This document shows positions 6,323-7,544 of a DNA stretch of 7,544 nucleotides, one piece after another. Source of the stretch: Flavisolibacter sp. (lineage in GTDB: Bacteria; Bacteroidota; Bacteroidia; Chitinophagales; Chitinophagaceae); assembly GCA_013695175.1 (NCBI GenBank), contig JACDAZ010000337.1, forward strand, positions 1 through 7,544, read 5' to 3'. The notes beneath the pieces are model-generated. The model ran no database searches, had not been told where the DNA came from, and saw only the letters and a list, made by a program, of their open reading frames with translations. The position numbers and the translations under genes were made by a program. Each line of letters opens with the position of its first letter. Within the stretch, counting starts at the first letter, position 1.

Positions 6323-6748
6323 ATGATGTTATTCAGAAAATACTATTACGGTGATTATGATGCTATAAAAGGCGGCTCCCCCGAAGGAGGAGAGAATCAG
6401 GCACAAGGAACTTTTAATAAAAATAAAATCACTCAAGAAGGAACTGATACAAAGTCCACTCACCGGGGGGATTTAGGAGGTCTCTGGGAAGTTTTTATTC
6501 GCAGCAAGCAGGGGCTTGATCATAAACATGTTGGTTCATTACATGCAACCGATGCAGCAATGGCAATTGAAAATGCCCGTGATGTATATACACGCAGGCA
6601 GGAAGGTGTAAGCATTTGGGTGGTGGAAAGTAAATTTATTCATGCTTCAAATCCTGATGAAGCCGAAAGTTTTTATGAGCCTGCCAATGACAAAGTATAT
6701 CGTCATCCAACTTTTTATGATTTACCCGATGAAGTAAATCATATGTAG
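6323..6748 (+). CDS. paaB: Phenylacetyl-CoA 1,2-epoxidase subunit PaaB with unusual N-terminal extension
   Basis: Small conserved subunit of the epoxidase complex, proposed to bridge or stabilise PaaA-PaaC dimers and their contact with PaaE. Residues 54-141 are the whole PaaB family: LWEVFIRSKQGLDHKHVGSL, DVYTRRQEGVSIWVV (88-102) and DKVYRHPTFYDLPDE (123-137). Family members are normally about 95 residues. This one has 141, because about 50 residues precede the core: MMLFRKYYYGDYDAI, then a Gly/Asn/Thr/Lys-rich stretch to residue 53. No in-frame ATG, GTG or TTG was found close before the core, so translation must come through this extension from one of the two ATGs at 6323/6326. The extension DNA holds two palindromic GC-rich repeat-like segments (6371-6404 and 6452-6483). 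The gap after paaA is 127 bp, large for this operon. Confidence 0.92.
   Translation: MMLFRKYYYGDYDAIKGGSPEGGENQAQGTFNKNKITQEGTDTKSTHRGDLGGLWEVFIRSKQGLDHKHVGSLHATDAAMAIENARDVYTRRQEGVSIWVVESKFIHASNPDEAESFYEPANDKVYRHPTFYDLPDEVNHM
6371..6404 (+). repeat. GC-rich palindromic segment inside the paaB extension
   Basis: TCCCCC (6377-6382), GAA, GGAGGA (6386-6391) make a 6-bp stem with one mismatch, in DNA far more GC-rich than the surroundings. It encodes GGSPEGGENQ. By composition and placement it looks like a short dispersed palindromic element read in frame. No second copy of this exact segment is in the window. Confidence 0.4.
6452..6483 (+). repeat. 32-bp repeat, copy 1 (inside the paaB extension)
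   Basis: Reads AAGTCC at the left and GGATTTAGG near the right (6469-6477). It aligns without gaps to the reverse complement of 6747-6778 with about 23 of 32 identities by eye, including blocks of 6 and 9 identical bases. It encodes residues 44-54 (KSTHRGDLGGL), immediately before the conserved PaaB core. Confidence 0.55.
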
Positions 6749-6778
6749 CCCACCTAAATCCTTCCCAAGGGAGGACTT
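6747..6778 (-). repeat. 32-bp repeat, copy 2 (after the paaB core)
   Basis: The minus strand reads AAGTCCTCCC, TTGGGAAGGATTTAGG, TGGGCT; it is the inverted partner of 6452-6483. The element is itself partly palindromic (CCTTCCC with GGGAGG). It begins inside the paaB stop codon and fills most of the 55-bp paaB-paaC gap. Confidence 0.55.
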
Positions 6779-6803
6779 AGAATCCTATAAACATAGATTA
6801 ATT

Positions 6804-7544
6804 ATGATGACAACTAGCATAGATAGTGACTCAATGCAAGCTCCATTCCCACGGGAAAGGGCCGGGGAATGGGCTTATACTCTCCATTTAGCAGACAATG
6901 CCCTTATCCTGGGACAAAGAAACAGCGAGTGGACGGGACATGGGCCGGTGCTGGAGCAGGATATTGCCATCACAAATATTTCTCTTGACCTTATTGGACA
7001 AGCAAGAAATTTTTACCAGCATGCGGCTACGCTTTATAACAGTTTTTCAGAAGAAGAAAAGAAAGCAGTCGATCAATACATTCCCCGACTTTGGAAAGAA
7101 TATAATAGAGAACTGCAGGAAGATGATCTTGCTTTTTTACGTGATGAACATCAGTACCTGAATTTGCTGATCACTGAACTACCAAAAGGCGACTGGGCAC
7201 AAACAGTTTTAAAGCAATTCTTTTTTAGTGCTTATCAATATTTTTTATATCAACATCTTCAAAACAGCAGTGATATTCAAATAGCCGCTATTGCTGAAAA
7301 ATCTTTTAAAGAAACTACTTACCACTTAAGATGGAGTAGCGAATGGGTGATACGATTAGGAGATGGAACAGAAGAAAGTAATCAAAGAATAAATAATGCT
7401 TTAAATGAATTGTGGCCATTCACAGGTGAAATGTTTATACCTGCTGAATATGAAGAAATAAATGTTAAAGCAATAAAAGAAGGTTGGATAAAAAAAGTTG
7501 AAGAAGTTTTTGCTGAAGCTACTATAACTCCTTCTTCTTTAGTG
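6804..7544 (+). CDS. paaC: Phenylacetyl-CoA 1,2-epoxidase structural subunit PaaC (3' end missing)
   Basis: Ferritin-like partner of PaaA that forms the A-C heterodimer core; it is related to PaaA but has lost catalysis. The 247 codons visible run open to the window edge, and family length suggests only a few more. Recognisable blocks: YTLHLADNALILGQRNSEWT (25-44), GHGPVLEQDIAITNISLDLI (45-64) with GQAR (65-68), DDLAFLRDEHQYLN (107-120), and KETTYHLRWSSEWVIRLGDG (169-188) with TEES, all typical of PaaC. PaaC proteins usually begin about where residue 23 stands here; residues 1-22 (ending PFPRERAGE) are extra. Possible starts are 6804, 6807 and, in frame, the ATG at 6834, which would shorten the extension to about 12 residues. 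No Shine-Dalgarno is present. paaD is expected next, outside the window. Confidence 0.95.
   Translation, partial: MMTTSIDSDSMQAPFPRERAGEWAYTLHLADNALILGQRNSEWTGHGPVLEQDIAITNISLDLIGQARNFYQHAATLYNSFSEEEKKAVDQYIPRLWKEYNRELQEDDLAFLRDEHQYLNLLITELPKGDWAQTVLKQFFFSAYQYFLYQHLQNSSDIQIAAIAEKSFKETTYHLRWSSEWVIRLGDGTEESNQRINNALNELWPFTGEMFIPAEYEEINVKAIKEGWIKKVEEVFAEATITPSSLV
6843..6873 (+). repeat. GC-rich palindromic segment at the paaC 5' end
   Basis: CCATTCCC (6843-6850) is the exact complement of GGGAATGG (6865-6872), and a nested TTCCC-AC-GGGAA stem lies at 6846-6857. The segment is GC-rich in AT-rich surroundings and encodes the extra PFPRERAGEW of PaaC. It resembles short palindromic repeat DNA read in frame; family membership cannot be shown from one copy. 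Confidence 0.4.

Noticed and set aside
6323..6484. Frameshift or wrong start explaining the long PaaB N-terminus
   Set aside because: The frame is open and continuous from 6323 into the core, with no start codon nearer the core, so a real extension is the simpler reading.
6898..7161. Open frame starting MPLSWDKETASG near the paaC start
   Set aside because: It is a different frame of the clear PaaC coding sequence.
1..7544. CRISPR array, tRNA, rRNA or complete insertion sequence
   Set aside because: No regularly spaced repeats, no cloverleaf or rRNA-like stretches, and no transposase frame seen on either strand.

Overview
The window is AT-rich and looks like a chromosomal fragment from a Bacteroidetes bacterium, probably near Chitinophagaceae/Sphingobacteriia. 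Start codons lack Shine-Dalgarno sequences and sit behind A/T-rich leaders. Several genes have a TAnnTTTG box (the Bacteroidetes -7 element) just upstream. One protein pairs lamin-tail domains with a FlgD-like/type IX-secretion-style C-terminus. These lineage calls come from reading the sequence, not from a database search.

Layout: (1) 1-307, minus strand: the 5' part of aspartate-semialdehyde dehydrogenase (asd), cut by the window edge, with a perfect hairpin in front of its start. (2) 485-2197, plus: a secreted protein with two lamin-tail domains. (3) 2214-2390, minus: a decayed HicB-like antitoxin with an in-frame stop and no partner toxin. (4) 2447-3370, minus: a PfkB-family sugar/nucleoside kinase. 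(5) 3525 to the end, plus: a phenylacetate-degradation cluster in the order paaE, a NUMOD4/HNH-HTH gene, paaA, paaB, paaC (paaC lacks its last few codons).

The paa genes encode the phenylacetyl-CoA 1,2-epoxidase. PaaE passes electrons from NAD(P)H through FAD and a 2Fe-2S cluster to the di-iron catalytic subunit PaaA. PaaC is the structural partner of PaaA, and PaaB is a small conserved subunit of the complex. PaaD would be expected just past the right edge.

The unusual content lies in and around the paa cluster. An 11-bp sequence, ATGGCTTTAAC, preceded by TTTTG, occurs at nearly the same place upstream of both paaE and paaA, with a TAnnTTTG box 20-22 bp downstream each time. A homing-endonuclease-like gene with a C-terminal HTH sits between these two promoters. 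PaaB and PaaC both have atypical N-terminal extensions encoded by GC-rich, palindromic, repeat-like DNA. Two divergent copies of one 32-bp repeat, in opposite orientation, bracket the conserved paaB core almost exactly. No CRISPR array, tRNA, rRNA or complete insertion sequence was seen, and no stretch longer than 300 bases lacks a gene.
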